Of a DNA stretch of 37,755 nt, positions 1 through 7,886 are shown piece by piece. The stretch's first letter is position 1, and every line of letters starts with the position of its first letter. The notes beneath the pieces are model-generated. The model was given only the letters and a program-made list of their open reading frames with translations. It was not told the DNA's origin and ran no database searches. Made by a program: the position numbers and the translations under genes. Source of the DNA: Bacteroidales bacterium (GTDB lineage: Bacteria; Bacteroidota; Bacteroidia; Bacteroidales; WCHB1-69); assembly GCA_012522535.1 (NCBI GenBank), contig JAAYKF010000012.1:1-37755 (forward strand). Direction: 5' to 3'.

Positions 1-230
1 AGTGCATTATACATTATAGTAGCATCATCAAAATACTTATAAATATCTGATGTAGAACGATCTGTGTAGTAATATGTATAAACTGCATAGAAACAAAATG
101 CAGCAAATAGTTTTAACAAAAACACCTTTCGCATGGCTTCGTTTCTGATTCCGTCAAGGCGAAAAAATGAGTGATTGCGAACAACAACCCACAAGATAAA
201 TGATAAAATTAAGGCATAAAAAAGTCCCAT
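1..230 (-). CDS. Membrane protein, N-terminal part (cut by window edge)
   Basis: An open frame of 76 codons starts at an ATG at 228-230 and runs without a stop off the left edge. The visible part begins MGLFYALILSFILWVVV, a first membrane segment, followed by a basic loop and a second hydrophobic stretch (residues about 33-50) rich in Phe and Tyr. Then comes an acidic, aromatic region with DIYKYFDDA. Two N-terminal membrane segments followed by a YF-D-type loop recall large Bacteroidota polytopic proteins of the glycosyltransferase or polysaccharide type, but too little is visible to name a family. The gene lies downstream of the trxB terminator, so it probably has its own promoter. An internal ATG at about codon 30 is a less likely start because it would remove the first membrane segment. 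Confidence 0.6.
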   Translation of the reverse strand, partial: MGLFYALILSFILWVVVRNHSFFRLDGIRNEAMRKVFLLKLFAAFCFYAVYTYYYTDRSTSDIYKYFDDATIMYNA

Positions 231-307
231 GTAACAAAGCTATTTGTCAAAAATAAGAAAAATAAATAAAAGTGGGAATTTTTTTGGTATTTATTGGGAT
301 TTTAAAC

Positions 308-335
308 AAAAAAAAGGGCTACAAAATGCAGCCCT
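308..335 (-). terminator. Intrinsic terminator after trxB
   Basis: Read on the minus strand, AGGGCT, a 9-nt loop and AGCCCT form a 6-bp stem followed directly by a run of seven T. It lies about 36 nt past the trxB stop codon and fits the end of the trx-trxB transcript. Confidence 0.7.
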
Positions 336-371
336 CTTAAAACATTATATTATGAAAAGTTTAAACAGTTT

Positions 372-1292
372 CTATTTTCTCAAATACTCTGCTGCACTCA
401 AGGCAGCGATAGTTCCCTCTGCAACGGCAGTTGTTACCTGTCTATATTTTTTGGCAATACAGTCGCCTGCCGCAAAAACTCCAGGAATATCTGTTTTCAT
501 ATCGGAATCTACAACAATTTCATTTTTCTCGTTCAGTTTCACTATATCTTTAACTTTCAGTGTATTAGGCTCGTAGCCGATAAATACAAAAACTCCATCG
601 GTTTCAATTTCCGAAATTTCGCCATTGAGCATATTTTCGATTCTAACTTTTTCAAGTCTATCTTCTCCAATATATGCACGTGGCTCGGAAGACATAATAA
701 AGTCTATTTTAGGATTATTTTTGACCTCTTCAATGGCATGTTCGAAGGCTTGAAAATGGTCGAATTGGTGAATTATGGTAACTTTTGAAGCAAATTTTGT
801 TAAAGTTACAGCCTCTTCCAATGCTGAATTTCCACCACCAATAACCAGTAATTTTTTATCTTGGAAAAAATCGGCATCGCAGGTTGCACAATAAGAAACG
901 CCTCTGCCTTCAAAATCGTTTTCGCCGGGTATTCCCAGAGCTCTTGGTTTTCCACCCGATGCTATAATTACAGTTTTAGCCTTAAAAACTCTTCCATCAT
1001 CGTTTTCAACTTCTTTTATTTCGCCTTCTAAATTGTAGCGAATCAAGTTCAAACTTGTACGAATAGTGGCACCAAAATCTTTGGCTTGTTTTCGCATTAT
1101 ATTCGAAAGTTCGTAGCCTTTAACTGTCTTTACCCCGGGATAATTGGCGATTTCGTTGGTCAAAACAACTTGACCACCAACCACTCCTTCGTTTAATATT
1201 ATTGTATCTAATTTTGCCCTCGAAGCATAAATACCAGCAGTAAGTCCTGCAGCTCCACCACCCAAAATCATCACATCATATATTTTTTCCAT
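372..1292 (-). CDS. trxB: Thioredoxin reductase-like flavoprotein, atypical nucleotide site
   Basis: A 306-residue flavin disulfide reductase of normal TrxB length. The FAD-binding GGGAAG is at residues 11-16, the redox-active CATC at 135-138, a second Rossmann motif GGGNSA at 152-157, and the C-terminal FAD motif GVFAAGDC near 275. In this family the enzyme passes electrons through FAD and the CxxC to thioredoxin. The HRRxxFRA motif, whose arginines hold the NADPH 2'-phosphate in E. coli TrxB, reads HQFDHFQA here, so all three arginines are missing. I infer that the electron donor is not NADPH; NADH or a reduced ferredoxin or flavodoxin are options. The gene is 72 nt downstream of an atypical thioredoxin gene on the same strand and is followed by a terminator, so the two form one transcript. 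Confidence 0.9.
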   Translation of the reverse strand: MEKIYDVMILGGGAAGLTAGIYASRAKLDTIILNEGVVGGQVVLTNEIANYPGVKTVKGYELSNIMRKQAKDFGATIRTSLNLIRYNLEGEIKEVENDDGRVFKAKTVIIASGGKPRALGIPGENDFEGRGVSYCATCDADFFQDKKLLVIGGGNSALEEAVTLTKFASKVTIIHQFDHFQAFEHAIEEVKNNPKIDFIMSSEPRAYIGEDRLEKVRIENMLNGEISEIETDGVFVFIGYEPNTLKVKDIVKLNEKNEIVVDSDMKTDIPGVFAAGDCIAKKYRQVTTAVAEGTIAALSAAEYLRK

Positions 1293-1364
1293 ATTGTTCT
1301 CCCATTAAGTTTTCATGTTTTGAAACGGCTAAACAGCACTAAATCAAAACATTGTTATGTTATA

Positions 1365-1712
1365 TTACGCAAAATGCTCATCTAAAATATCTGTAATTTG
1401 TTTTCTAGATTGTATGCTTGTTGTAGCTTTTGCTACTTTTCCGTTTTTATAATACATTGTAAATGGCAAGCCCATAAAACCCTGACATTCAGGAGCATTT
1501 CTAATTACCGCAGCCTCTGGCGTATCAAAAGCCATGGAATAGAATTTTATATTTGGACGCTCTTCTTCCAACTCTTCCATGATATCATAAACAGGAATAC
1601 ACATTGGTCCCATACGACCACAGCAAACCATTACATTTTCGTTTTCGCTAATTATTTTTTCCAACTGCTGGGCAGTTTCTATCTCTTCTACGGCTGTTTG
1701 TAAGTACTTCAT
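1365..1712 (-). CDS. Atypical thioredoxin-fold protein (no CxxC)
   Basis: 115 residues, the size of a thioredoxin. It keeps the fold signature: a strand ending VMVCC, a helix starting near IPVYDIMEEL, a strand IKFYSMAFD, and a cis-Pro region GLPFTMYYKNGK (Pro83) matching the usual IPT-loop and following strand. The WCGPC active site is replaced by CCGRMGPMC, so the candidate redox cysteines are C30 or C31 with C38, seven or eight residues apart; C76 is a further one. It is the first gene of a two-gene transcript with the reductase that follows, which points to a dedicated pair. The promoter lies in the region shared with the divergent Crp/Fnr gene. The fold and pairing are clear; the partner proteins and chemistry are not. 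Confidence 0.8.
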   Translation of the reverse strand: MKYLQTAVEEIETAQQLEKIISENENVMVCCGRMGPMCIPVYDIMEELEEERPNIKFYSMAFDTPEAAVIRNAPECQGFMGLPFTMYYKNGKVAKATTSIQSRKQITDILDEHFA

Positions 1713-1755
1713 GATTTTCTTTTTTATTTGTTTTAATAATTAAAATTTGATGATG

Positions 1756-1787
1756 CAAAATTACAGTCAGTGTTGAGAATCTGCAAG
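1756..1787 (-). promoter_or_regulatory. Bacteroidota-type promoter for the trx pair
   Basis: On the minus strand CTTG (3 of 4 match to the -33 TTTG), 20 nt, then TAATTTTG, which fits the -7 consensus TAnnTTTG. Transcription would begin about 35 nt before the thioredoxin ATG. Confidence 0.6.
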
Positions 1788-1824
1788 AAAATGGAGCTGA
1801 CATAATTCAGCTTTTTAACTGACA

Positions 1825-1856
1825 TTTGTCGATATTGAAAATTTGTACTACTTTTG
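1825..1856 (+). promoter_or_regulatory. Bacteroidota-type promoter for the Crp/Fnr gene
   Basis: TTTG at 1825-1828, exactly 20 nt, then TACTTTTG at 1849-1856: a full match to the -33/-7 consensus of the primary sigma factor in this phylum. The start point would be near 1863, leaving a leader of about 12 nt. It lies about 40 nt from the opposing trx promoter, so one bound regulator could affect both. Confidence 0.75.
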
Positions 1857-1874
1857 AAATGTAATAAATAGCTT

Positions 1875-2564
1875 ATGAGTACTTCAAAAAACTTTTCAGA
1901 TGAACTGGAGAATTTGGTCTCTTGCTTTTTGGATTTAACACCGCAAGAGTTAGAAATTATCAACAAAAACAAGACTCGGGTTGAGTATTTGGCTGGCGAA
2001 ACAATTTTTAAACAAGATGCATTTTCGTCTCACGTTTTACTGATTGTAGGTGGTTTGGTGCGGACATATTTGCAAACAGGCAGCGATAAACAATTGAATC
2101 TATTTTTGCATCGCGAGGGCGATTTTCTAGCTTTTTCGACAATTTTTGGAGAAGATAAATATAGTTATTCTGCTGTAGCTGTGGGCAATGCTAGTTTGTG
2201 CATGATTGACAAAGAGATTATGCAAGAAGTTTTGTTGAGCAATCCGAAGTTTGCCATGAGAATTACCAGTCGCAATTTTAGAAAAGAGAAACAATATTTG
2301 AGTATAATACACAATCTCACCACCCGTCAGATGCGTGGTAAATTGGCCTCGGCACTACTATATTTGAGTAGCGACAAATTTTCGGATATAAAAATTTTCC
2401 CTGAACTAAGTCGCCAAGATTTGGCAAACTTCGCCTCCATTGCCACCGAAAGTGCCATCAAATTTCTGAAAGAATTTGAAAAAGAAGAAATAATTTCATT
2501 GGAAGGAAAAGACATTAGTATCCTTGACAGAAAAAAACTTGAACATTTGGAGAAATATTCTTGA
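1875..2564 (+). CDS. Crp/Fnr-family transcription regulator
   Basis: 229 residues with the two-part layout of the family. The cyclic-nucleotide-binding-like beta-barrel covers about residues 20-125 (YLAGETIFKQDAFSSHVLLIVGGLVRTY-type strand pattern), followed by a long dimer helix and a C-terminal winged helix whose recognition region includes LSRQDLANFASIATESAIK (about 178-196). There is no N-terminal cysteine cluster, so it is not an Fnr-type oxygen sensor, and the residues that bind cAMP in Crp are not evident. It is transcribed divergently from the thioredoxin pair with under 170 nt between the start codons; regulation of that pair and of itself is a reasonable inference, since Bacteroidota members of this family often control redox or stress genes. 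Confidence 0.88.
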   Translation: MSTSKNFSDELENLVSCFLDLTPQELEIINKNKTRVEYLAGETIFKQDAFSSHVLLIVGGLVRTYLQTGSDKQLNLFLHREGDFLAFSTIFGEDKYSYSAVAVGNASLCMIDKEIMQEVLLSNPKFAMRITSRNFRKEKQYLSIIHNLTTRQMRGKLASALLYLSSDKFSDIKIFPELSRQDLANFASIATESAIKFLKEFEKEEIISLEGKDISILDRKKLEHLEKYS

Positions 2565-2594
2565 TTTAGAGATGAGAGATGACAAGCTGGCAAC

Positions 2595-2638
2595 AAAAAA
2601 CTCGCTCAAAAAACGACAAATTTAAGGAGCGAGTTTTT
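2595..2638. terminator. Bidirectional terminator between convergent genes
   Basis: A perfect 12-bp stem (AAAAACTCGCTC paired with GAGCGAGTTTTT) with a 19-nt loop, T-rich on both strands. It sits between the convergent Crp/Fnr and amidase genes and can serve both. Confidence 0.8.
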
Positions 2639-2653
2639 GAATATCAACATTGA

Positions 2654-4243
2654 TTAATTTGCAATAAACTTTGGTACTATCCTCTGTTTAGTTTTTTGCT
2701 CGAAGGCGTAGGCTATTTCAATTAAAACACCTTCACTCCATGCTCTTCCAAAAAAGGAAACTCCTACTGGCAAGTCTTCAATTACGCCCATGGGTAATGA
2801 TATAATGGGATATCCAGCTTGTGCCGATGGCGATGATGAGCCTATATGATAACTGTCGCCATTGGTCCAATCGGTTTTCCATGCGGGGCTTCCGGTAGGT
2901 GCAACAATGGCATCTAAATTGTGCTTGTCCATAATTTTGTCAATGCCCTCTTCCCTGCTCTGCTTAATCATAGCTGCAAGTGCTTTTTTATATTCGGGCG
3001 AATCTAAGTCGCCTTTTGCTTGAGCCATTTCCAGATATGCTTGGTTGTAGAACTCCAACTCAATTTCATCATTTTTATTGAACTCTATTAGTTCTTCCAA
3101 ATTCTTTATAGGAGCATCGGGACCTAAGCTGGCGAAATATTTATTTAACCCATCTTTATATTCATAAAGCATCACCTCAAAGGCACTAGCAGCTGTTTCG
3201 GGAATGCTAATTTCATCTATTTCAATAATTTCAACTCCCTCATTTTTAAGCAGTTCAATGGTCTTACTCATCAATTCATCAACCTTAAAGTGTACCCCCA
3301 TAGGCTTTGTGAAAAATCCAATTCTTTTACCCTTTAGTCCATCAATATTTAAGAAGCTTGTGTAGTCGGTAAGAATTTTTCCTTCAGCAAAAGAGGTCTT
3401 TTCATCATCAATATCAACACCTGCAAGTATTCCCAAACCTATTGCCACATCGGCAACACTTCTACCCATTGGACCGGGTGAGTCCATAGTGGATGCAATG
3501 GGAACAACACCGCGGCGACTGATAAGTCCCACAGTGGGCTTAATTCCCACAACTCCGTTGGCATGCGACGGGCAAACAATGGAGCCATTTGTTTCTGTGC
3601 CAATGGATAACATACAAAGGTTTGCCGATACAGCCACCCCTGAACCAGAGCTGGAACCGCAAGGATTTCTATCTAAAAAATAAGGGTTTTTTGTTTGACC
3701 AATAACTCCACCCCAACCACTACTGGAGAGCGAACCCCTGAAATTTGCCCATTCGCTAAGGCTAACTTTTCCAAGGATTATAGCACCTGCATCGCGAAGT
3801 TTTTTAGCCACAAAACTATCGTCCAAAGGATATGAATTTTCCAAAGCTCTTGAGCCTGCCGTTGTGGGCATACCTTTAGCATCGATATTATCTTTTAGTG
3901 TTACAGGAATGCCATGCAAAGGACCACGCACCTTGCCCTCTTTCAACTCTTTATCCAAGGCTCTGGCATCTTCCAAGACATCAGGGTTTAAGCAAATAAA
4001 GGAGTTCAGATTTGGACCATTTTTATCTAAGGCTTCTATCCTATCCAAATAGGCTTGCACAACCTCTTCCACAGTAAAGTCGCCATCTACAAAACCTTGA
4101 TGCATCTCCTCTATGCTATATTCTAAAAATTTAAAATCGTTAAAATCAGTAGCCGTTTCATCTTGCGTTTTAGGCTTACAAGAGCTTAGCGAAATAGACA
4201 AAGCTAAAAATGTTAAACTAAAAACTCTAAATACTTTTCTCAT
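2654..4243 (-). CDS. Amidase-signature family lipoprotein
   Basis: 529 residues. The N-terminus is a lipoprotein signal with the lipidated Cys at residue 22 (ISLSSC), so the enzyme should be anchored in the envelope. The amidase-signature core follows: Lys117 in VTLKDN, the Ser/Gly-rich loop around CGSSSGSG with Ser197 as the cis-Ser, and Ser221 in ETNGSIVCP as nucleophile; the 24-residue gap between the two serines matches characterised members. Family members hydrolyse amides such as peptide C-terminal amides, glutamine-like amides or fatty acid amides. A housekeeping GatA role is unlikely given the export signal and the lack of gatB/gatC neighbours. It is the last gene of a three-gene envelope operon, 35 nt after the preceding lipoprotein gene. 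The substrate is unknown; a peptide amide or cell-wall-derived amide is a guess. Confidence 0.9.
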   Translation of the reverse strand: MRKVFRVFSLTFLALSISLSSCKPKTQDETATDFNDFKFLEYSIEEMHQGFVDGDFTVEEVVQAYLDRIEALDKNGPNLNSFICLNPDVLEDARALDKELKEGKVRGPLHGIPVTLKDNIDAKGMPTTAGSRALENSYPLDDSFVAKKLRDAGAIILGKVSLSEWANFRGSLSSSGWGGVIGQTKNPYFLDRNPCGSSSGSGVAVSANLCMLSIGTETNGSIVCPSHANGVVGIKPTVGLISRRGVVPIASTMDSPGPMGRSVADVAIGLGILAGVDIDDEKTSFAEGKILTDYTSFLNIDGLKGKRIGFFTKPMGVHFKVDELMSKTIELLKNEGVEIIEIDEISIPETAASAFEVMLYEYKDGLNKYFASLGPDAPIKNLEELIEFNKNDEIELEFYNQAYLEMAQAKGDLDSPEYKKALAAMIKQSREEGIDKIMDKHNLDAIVAPTGSPAWKTDWTNGDSYHIGSSSPSAQAGYPIISLPMGVIEDLPVGVSFFGRAWSEGVLIEIAYAFEQKTKQRIVPKFIAN

Positions 4244-4278
4244 TTTCTTATTCTTTAAATTAAAATCGATTTACAATA

Positions 4279-5184
4279 TTATAAATTGGATAATAGACTT
4301 TCCAATGCAGTTTCTGAAATCTCTGTCATTTCAACATCAACTTCCTCCGACTGACTAATAATCAACTCTTTATAAAACTGATATAGTCTATTTTCCGAAT
4401 CAATACCCAAGCAAATAATTTTAGCATTATAACCAAGCGGTAAAATTATAGATTCCATATTATAAACTTGAATTAAACTATTTGTTCCATTCAAATAAAT
4501 AAAAATTCCAATATTTTCTAGTTCGTCAGTTGTGGAAGTGAAAGTTAGTTGTGCACCATTATCACTGGCAATGGGTGCATCGCAAGCAAACCAACCAAGG
4601 CGTGCCAAATGACCTTTGTAGCCAGAATCAATAGTCTCAAAAAATGGACTTAAACTTGAAATAATGCCAAAATCTTGAAGATTTGATGTCCAATTGGGAA
4701 TTCCATTATTTTCGAAACCATAAAACACTCTCATGTATGTTTTGGGGTTTTCATTGGGCAGATGCACCTCACACTGGCAAGGATCGGGTCGCAACAAAAG
4801 TTCTTCATTACCCTTAAAAGCTCGAAGACGAATTTCACCATCGGTTTGCAAAACTCCTTGAGACGAAACCGAAGGCATTTGGTGATAAATCATATCCTTG
4901 GGCGAATATAGCTCTACAAGTTTAATCATGTATGGAAAGTAAACCGAATCGCCATTTTGCCTCATCAAGCAATCTTTAGAAATCAAAATTTTGGTTCCTA
5001 AATTACCTATTATAGGGGTTTCACCCAATGTATCGATGACAAAAACTTGTTCTTGCTGTTTTTTTAAATCTAAGTAAGTAGAAATATTTTCATACTCTTT
5101 TTTCGACTTTTGAATTCTATCTTTTTTACATGAAAAAAGTGAAATACTTACTAAAAGCACAATTGAAATTCTAAATATTTTCAT
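4279..5184 (-). CDS. Putative lipoprotein of unknown function
   Basis: 301 residues starting with a lipoprotein signal peptide (lipidation at the Cys of SLFSC, residue 19). Residues about 60-130 carry a pattern seen repeatedly in Bacteroidota surface lipoproteins: a GTKILISKDCL strand, an NGDSVYFPY turn, a strand ending in VEL, then a segment where a small residue precedes GVLQTDGEIRLRAFKGNEELLL. I read this as a beta-sandwich adhesion or assembly module, without a firm family name. The rest resembles beta-strand-rich sequence with a short acidic tail. It lies 24 nt after the small outer-membrane barrel gene and 35 nt before the amidase, so the three are co-transcribed and probably share an outer-membrane location. 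No catalytic motif was recognised. Confidence 0.65.
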   Translation of the reverse strand: MKIFRISIVLLVSISLFSCKKDRIQKSKKEYENISTYLDLKKQQEQVFVIDTLGETPIIGNLGTKILISKDCLMRQNGDSVYFPYMIKLVELYSPKDMIYHQMPSVSSQGVLQTDGEIRLRAFKGNEELLLRPDPCQCEVHLPNENPKTYMRVFYGFENNGIPNWTSNLQDFGIISSLSPFFETIDSGYKGHLARLGWFACDAPIASDNGAQLTFTSTTDELENIGIFIYLNGTNSLIQVYNMESIILPLGYNAKIICLGIDSENRLYQFYKELIISQSEEVDVEMTEISETALESLLSNL

Positions 5185-5208
5185 CGGTTTTGTTTTTAGG
5201 TTAAAAAA

Positions 5209-5778
5209 TTAATTTCCATAGGCAGGGCAACTTCCACTGCGACGGCGCGACCCAAACACGCTCCAGCCACCACGTCCAGAACTGGCTCCACCACGCTGAT
5301 AAGCCCCCGACTTACAATTAAAAACATATATTACACCCAATTGCACTGGCGATTCCATAAATTTTACATTGTAACGCCATTCCAAAAACGGACGCAAACA
5401 ATGCCAAGTAGAGATTCCGCCACCCACTTCCAGATTCCAATTATTTTTTTTAGCATTTTCCATGGGCGATTCATCAAAATTTTTCCATGAATTGTATCCT
5501 GCATGAGCAAGACCATAAACAAAAAACTGAGGAGTTTTTACAATTTTAAACTCAGCTCCCAAACCCAAAATCCACTCATTAACCTTGTTGAATGACGGAT
5601 AAAACGAAAATTGAGGGACTAAAGAAAAACTAGTATTAGGCATCAAATTGCCACGAAAGCCAAAGCCAAAACCTTCCGACTGAAAATTATAAATCGCAGA
5701 TGCTCCTACGCCAAACTGCTGGGCATTAGCACAAAACAAAAAGCTTAAAAATAGGATTATAAAGGCTGACTTTTTCAT
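5209..5778 (-). CDS. Small outer-membrane beta-barrel protein with Cys/Gly/Arg tail
   Basis: 189 residues. Residues 1-19 form a signal peptide ending in ANAQ. The body shows alternating hydrophobic and aromatic strands (FGVGASAIYNF, GFGFGFRGNL, FSLVPQFSFYP, WILGLGAEF, FFVYGLAHAGY), typical of an 8-stranded barrel. After the last strand (VQLGVIYVFNC) the protein continues for about 34 residues with a Gly/Ser/Arg-rich tail containing two Cys and ending CPAYGN, which would lie outside the barrel. It is the first gene of the envelope operon with the downstream lipoprotein and amidase; the promoter at 5796-5803 is its own. The function of such barrels cannot be read from sequence. Confidence 0.7.
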   Translation of the reverse strand: MKKSAFIILFLSFLFCANAQQFGVGASAIYNFQSEGFGFGFRGNLMPNTSFSLVPQFSFYPSFNKVNEWILGLGAEFKIVKTPQFFVYGLAHAGYNSWKNFDESPMENAKKNNWNLEVGGGISTWHCLRPFLEWRYNVKFMESPVQLGVIYVFNCKSGAYQRGGASSGRGGWSVFGSRRRSGSCPAYGN

Positions 5779-5795
5779 AAATCGATATTATCTTA

Positions 5796-5803
5796 CAAAT
5801 ATA
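5796..5803 (-). promoter_or_regulatory. -7 element for the envelope operon
   Basis: TATATTTG on the minus strand fits TAnnTTTG and lies 18 nt before the barrel protein ATG. No clear -33 TTTG is seen at the right distance. Confidence 0.5.
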
Positions 5804-5863
5804 CAAAATGTTTGGCAATTTGCACTTAGTGTAGCAGAAAAATCCAAGTCGGATATTTTTTAT

Positions 5864-5871
5864 TATTTTTG
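5864..5871 (+). promoter_or_regulatory. -7 element for the DEAD-box helicase gene
   Basis: TATTTTTG fits TAnnTTTG and ends 10 nt before the ATG at 5881, so the mRNA would be nearly leaderless. An in-frame TTG at 5869 lies inside this element and is therefore not a likely start codon. Confidence 0.5.
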
Positions 5872-5880
5872 CAAAACATT

Positions 5881-7110
5881 ATGGATAAAACACTTAGCTT
5901 TCAAGATTTAAAACTCAGAAAAGAGTTGATAAATGCTTTATCAGATTTAGAATTTGACGAAGCTACTCCAATTCAACACCAATGTTTTTCGCACATTGCG
6001 GCAGGGAAAGACCTTGTCGGTGTTGCTCAAACTGGTACTGGCAAAACTATGGCTTATGTTTTGCCAATTCTTCAAAATTTAAAATTCTCAAAACAACGTC
6101 ATGCACGAGTTTTGGTTTTAGTACCCACTCGCGAATTGGTTTTGCAAGTTGAAAAGGAGATTCGAAAAGCTGCAAAATACATATCTGTCCGCACGGTAGC
6201 CGTTTATGGTGGCAGAAATATTCAACGCGACAAAGATGCAGTTTTTGCTGGTAGCGACATTATTATTGCCACTCCGGGAAGAATTTACGACCTGATAATG
6301 GCTGGCGTTATGCGAACTAAAGAACTAAAAATCATTGTGATAGACGAAGTTGACGAAATGTTGAGTTTGGGATTTAGACCTCAAATAACTTCAATTTTGG
6401 AAACGGTACCAGATAAAATTCAAAGCTTAATGTTTTCGGCTACTTTATCAGAAGAGATTGACGAATTTGTGGTGCGTTTTTTCAAAAGTGCTAAAAAAGT
6501 GGAAATTGCACCATCGGGTACACCTTTAGAACAAATTACGCAAAGAGCTGTTTATGCCCACAATTTCAACACAAAAATAAATTTCCTAAATGTAGAACTT
6601 AAAAAAGATGAGTACGAAAAAGTTCTACTTTTTGCACCTACAAAAAAACATGCCGACTTAATAAGCCATGCATTGGAGAAAAACTTCAAAGATCAAGTCA
6701 CTGTTATTCACTCCAACAAATCTCAAAATCAGCGATTGGCAGCCATTAGAAAGTTTAGCGAAGGTGAAGTTAGAATTTTGATTGCCACAGATGTTGTGGC
6801 TCGCGGCATCGACATTGACGATATTTCGCACGTAATTCAGTTTAACATCCCTGAAATACCTGGCGACTTTATCCACCGCTCTGGTCGTACTGGCAGAGCC
6901 ATGAAAGAGGGAATAAACATTTTGCTTATTGGCGAAAACGAAGTGGAGTTTTTCGAAATTATTGAAGGATATATCAAGAGAATTATAGATATTGAAGAAC
7001 TCTCAAAGGATATCCAAGTTTCTAAGGTCTTATTGGAAGATGAAAAGCCAACACCAGCCTACGATATAGACTATTTGAAGGGCTACAAATCTAAAAACAA
7101 AAAGAGATAG
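5881..7110 (+). CDS. DEAD-box RNA helicase
   Basis: 409 residues from the ATG at 5881; an in-frame TTG 12 nt upstream falls in the promoter. All helicase motifs are present in order: Q motif (LSFQDL and ATPIQHQC), motif I AQTGTGKT (49-56), PTREL, GG, TPGR, motif II DEVD (155-158, not the usual DEAD), SAT (186-188), ARGIDI and HRSGRTGR. The protein ends about 70 residues after the last motif with a Lys-rich tail and has no DbpA-type RNA-binding domain. The RecA-like core uses ATP to unwind short RNA duplexes; likely roles are ribosome assembly or mRNA turnover in the cytoplasm. It is transcribed alone, divergently from the envelope operon. RhlE-like is a fair description, but paralogue assignment is uncertain. 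Confidence 0.93.
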   Translation: MDKTLSFQDLKLRKELINALSDLEFDEATPIQHQCFSHIAAGKDLVGVAQTGTGKTMAYVLPILQNLKFSKQRHARVLVLVPTRELVLQVEKEIRKAAKYISVRTVAVYGGRNIQRDKDAVFAGSDIIIATPGRIYDLIMAGVMRTKELKIIVIDEVDEMLSLGFRPQITSILETVPDKIQSLMFSATLSEEIDEFVVRFFKSAKKVEIAPSGTPLEQITQRAVYAHNFNTKINFLNVELKKDEYEKVLLFAPTKKHADLISHALEKNFKDQVTVIHSNKSQNQRLAAIRKFSEGEVRILIATDVVARGIDIDDISHVIQFNIPEIPGDFIHRSGRTGRAMKEGINILLIGENEVEFFEIIEGYIKRIIDIEELSKDIQVSKVLLEDEKPTPAYDIDYLKGYKSKNKKR

Positions 7111-7194
7111 AAGTTCTATTGTTTCGCATAACTTTATAATCAAGCCTTGGAAAAAATAATTGTTCTATTCTTCTTCAAATCAAATTTTATTTCC

Positions 7195-7202
7195 TAAATT
7201 TG
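7195..7202 (+). promoter_or_regulatory. -7 element for nth-bcp-recA
   Basis: TAAATTTG fits TAnnTTTG, 23 nt before the nth ATG. No good -33 element is visible 19-21 nt upstream. Confidence 0.5.
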
Positions 7203-7225
7203 TTTTGAACTAATAAAACAAAAAA

Positions 7226-7879
7226 ATGTCCAAAAGACTTAAAGAAAAATACGCTTTTATTATAGATTATTTTGAAAAAAACATGCCTGTAGCCGAAACA
7301 GAATTGGACTACAATAGCACTTATGAACTCATTGTTGCCGTTATTCTATCGGCTCAGTGTACCGACAAAAGAGTAAACATTATCACACCTCCACTTTTTG
7401 AGCAATATCCTGATATCTATTCACTTGCTGATGCCAAAGTTGAAGATATTTTTATGTTTATAAAATCGTGCTCATATCCCAACAACAAAGCCAAAAGCCT
7501 GCTGGGCATGGCTCAGAAAGTTGTAAACGACTTCAATGGCGAAATTCCCGATACCATAGACAAGCTTCAAACTTTGCCCGGTGTGGGCAGAAAAACTGCC
7601 AATGTGGTGGCATCTGTAGCCTTCGACACGCCAGCTATTGCCGTTGACACCCACGTTTTCAGAGTGGCAAATCGAATTGGACTCACAAAAAATTCAAAAA
7701 ACCCTTTGGAAACCGAAAAAGTCTTAAATAAATATATTCCCGAAGAGAAGTGGGCTATTGCTCATCATTGGCTTATTTTGCACGGCAGATATATTTGCAA
7801 AGCAAAAAACCCATCTTGCTCAAAATGCGGATTAACAGAGACTTGCGACTATTATAACAAAAGTATTAAAACTAAATAA
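7226..7879 (+). CDS. nth: Endonuclease III (DNA glycosylase/AP lyase)
   Basis: 217 residues, the usual length. The helix-hairpin-helix LPGVGRKTANVV contains the catalytic Lys123, and the catalytic Asp141 lies in VDTHVFR. The C-terminal [4Fe-4S] ligands are Cys191, 198, 201 and 207 in the spacing C-x6-C-x2-C-x5-C. The enzyme removes oxidised pyrimidines and cleaves the abasic site in base-excision repair. It is the first gene of a tight operon: 7 nt to bcp and then 6 nt to recA, grouping oxidative damage repair, peroxide removal and recombination. There is no Shine-Dalgarno sequence. Confidence 0.96.
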   Translation: MSKRLKEKYAFIIDYFEKNMPVAETELDYNSTYELIVAVILSAQCTDKRVNIITPPLFEQYPDIYSLADAKVEDIFMFIKSCSYPNNKAKSLLGMAQKVVNDFNGEIPDTIDKLQTLPGVGRKTANVVASVAFDTPAIAVDTHVFRVANRIGLTKNSKNPLETEKVLNKYIPEEKWAIAHHWLILHGRYICKAKNPSCSKCGLTETCDYYNKSIKTK

Positions 7880-7886
7880 TTGAAAA

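Noticed and set aside
244-576. Plus-strand open frame over the trxB terminator and gene end
   Set aside because: It crosses the terminator and the 3' part of trxB, and its product is low-complexity and unlike any family.
2654-4243. GatA subunit of the Glu-tRNA amidotransferase
   Set aside because: The catalytic residues fit the wider amidase family, but the lipoprotein signal and lack of gatB/gatC argue for an envelope amidase.
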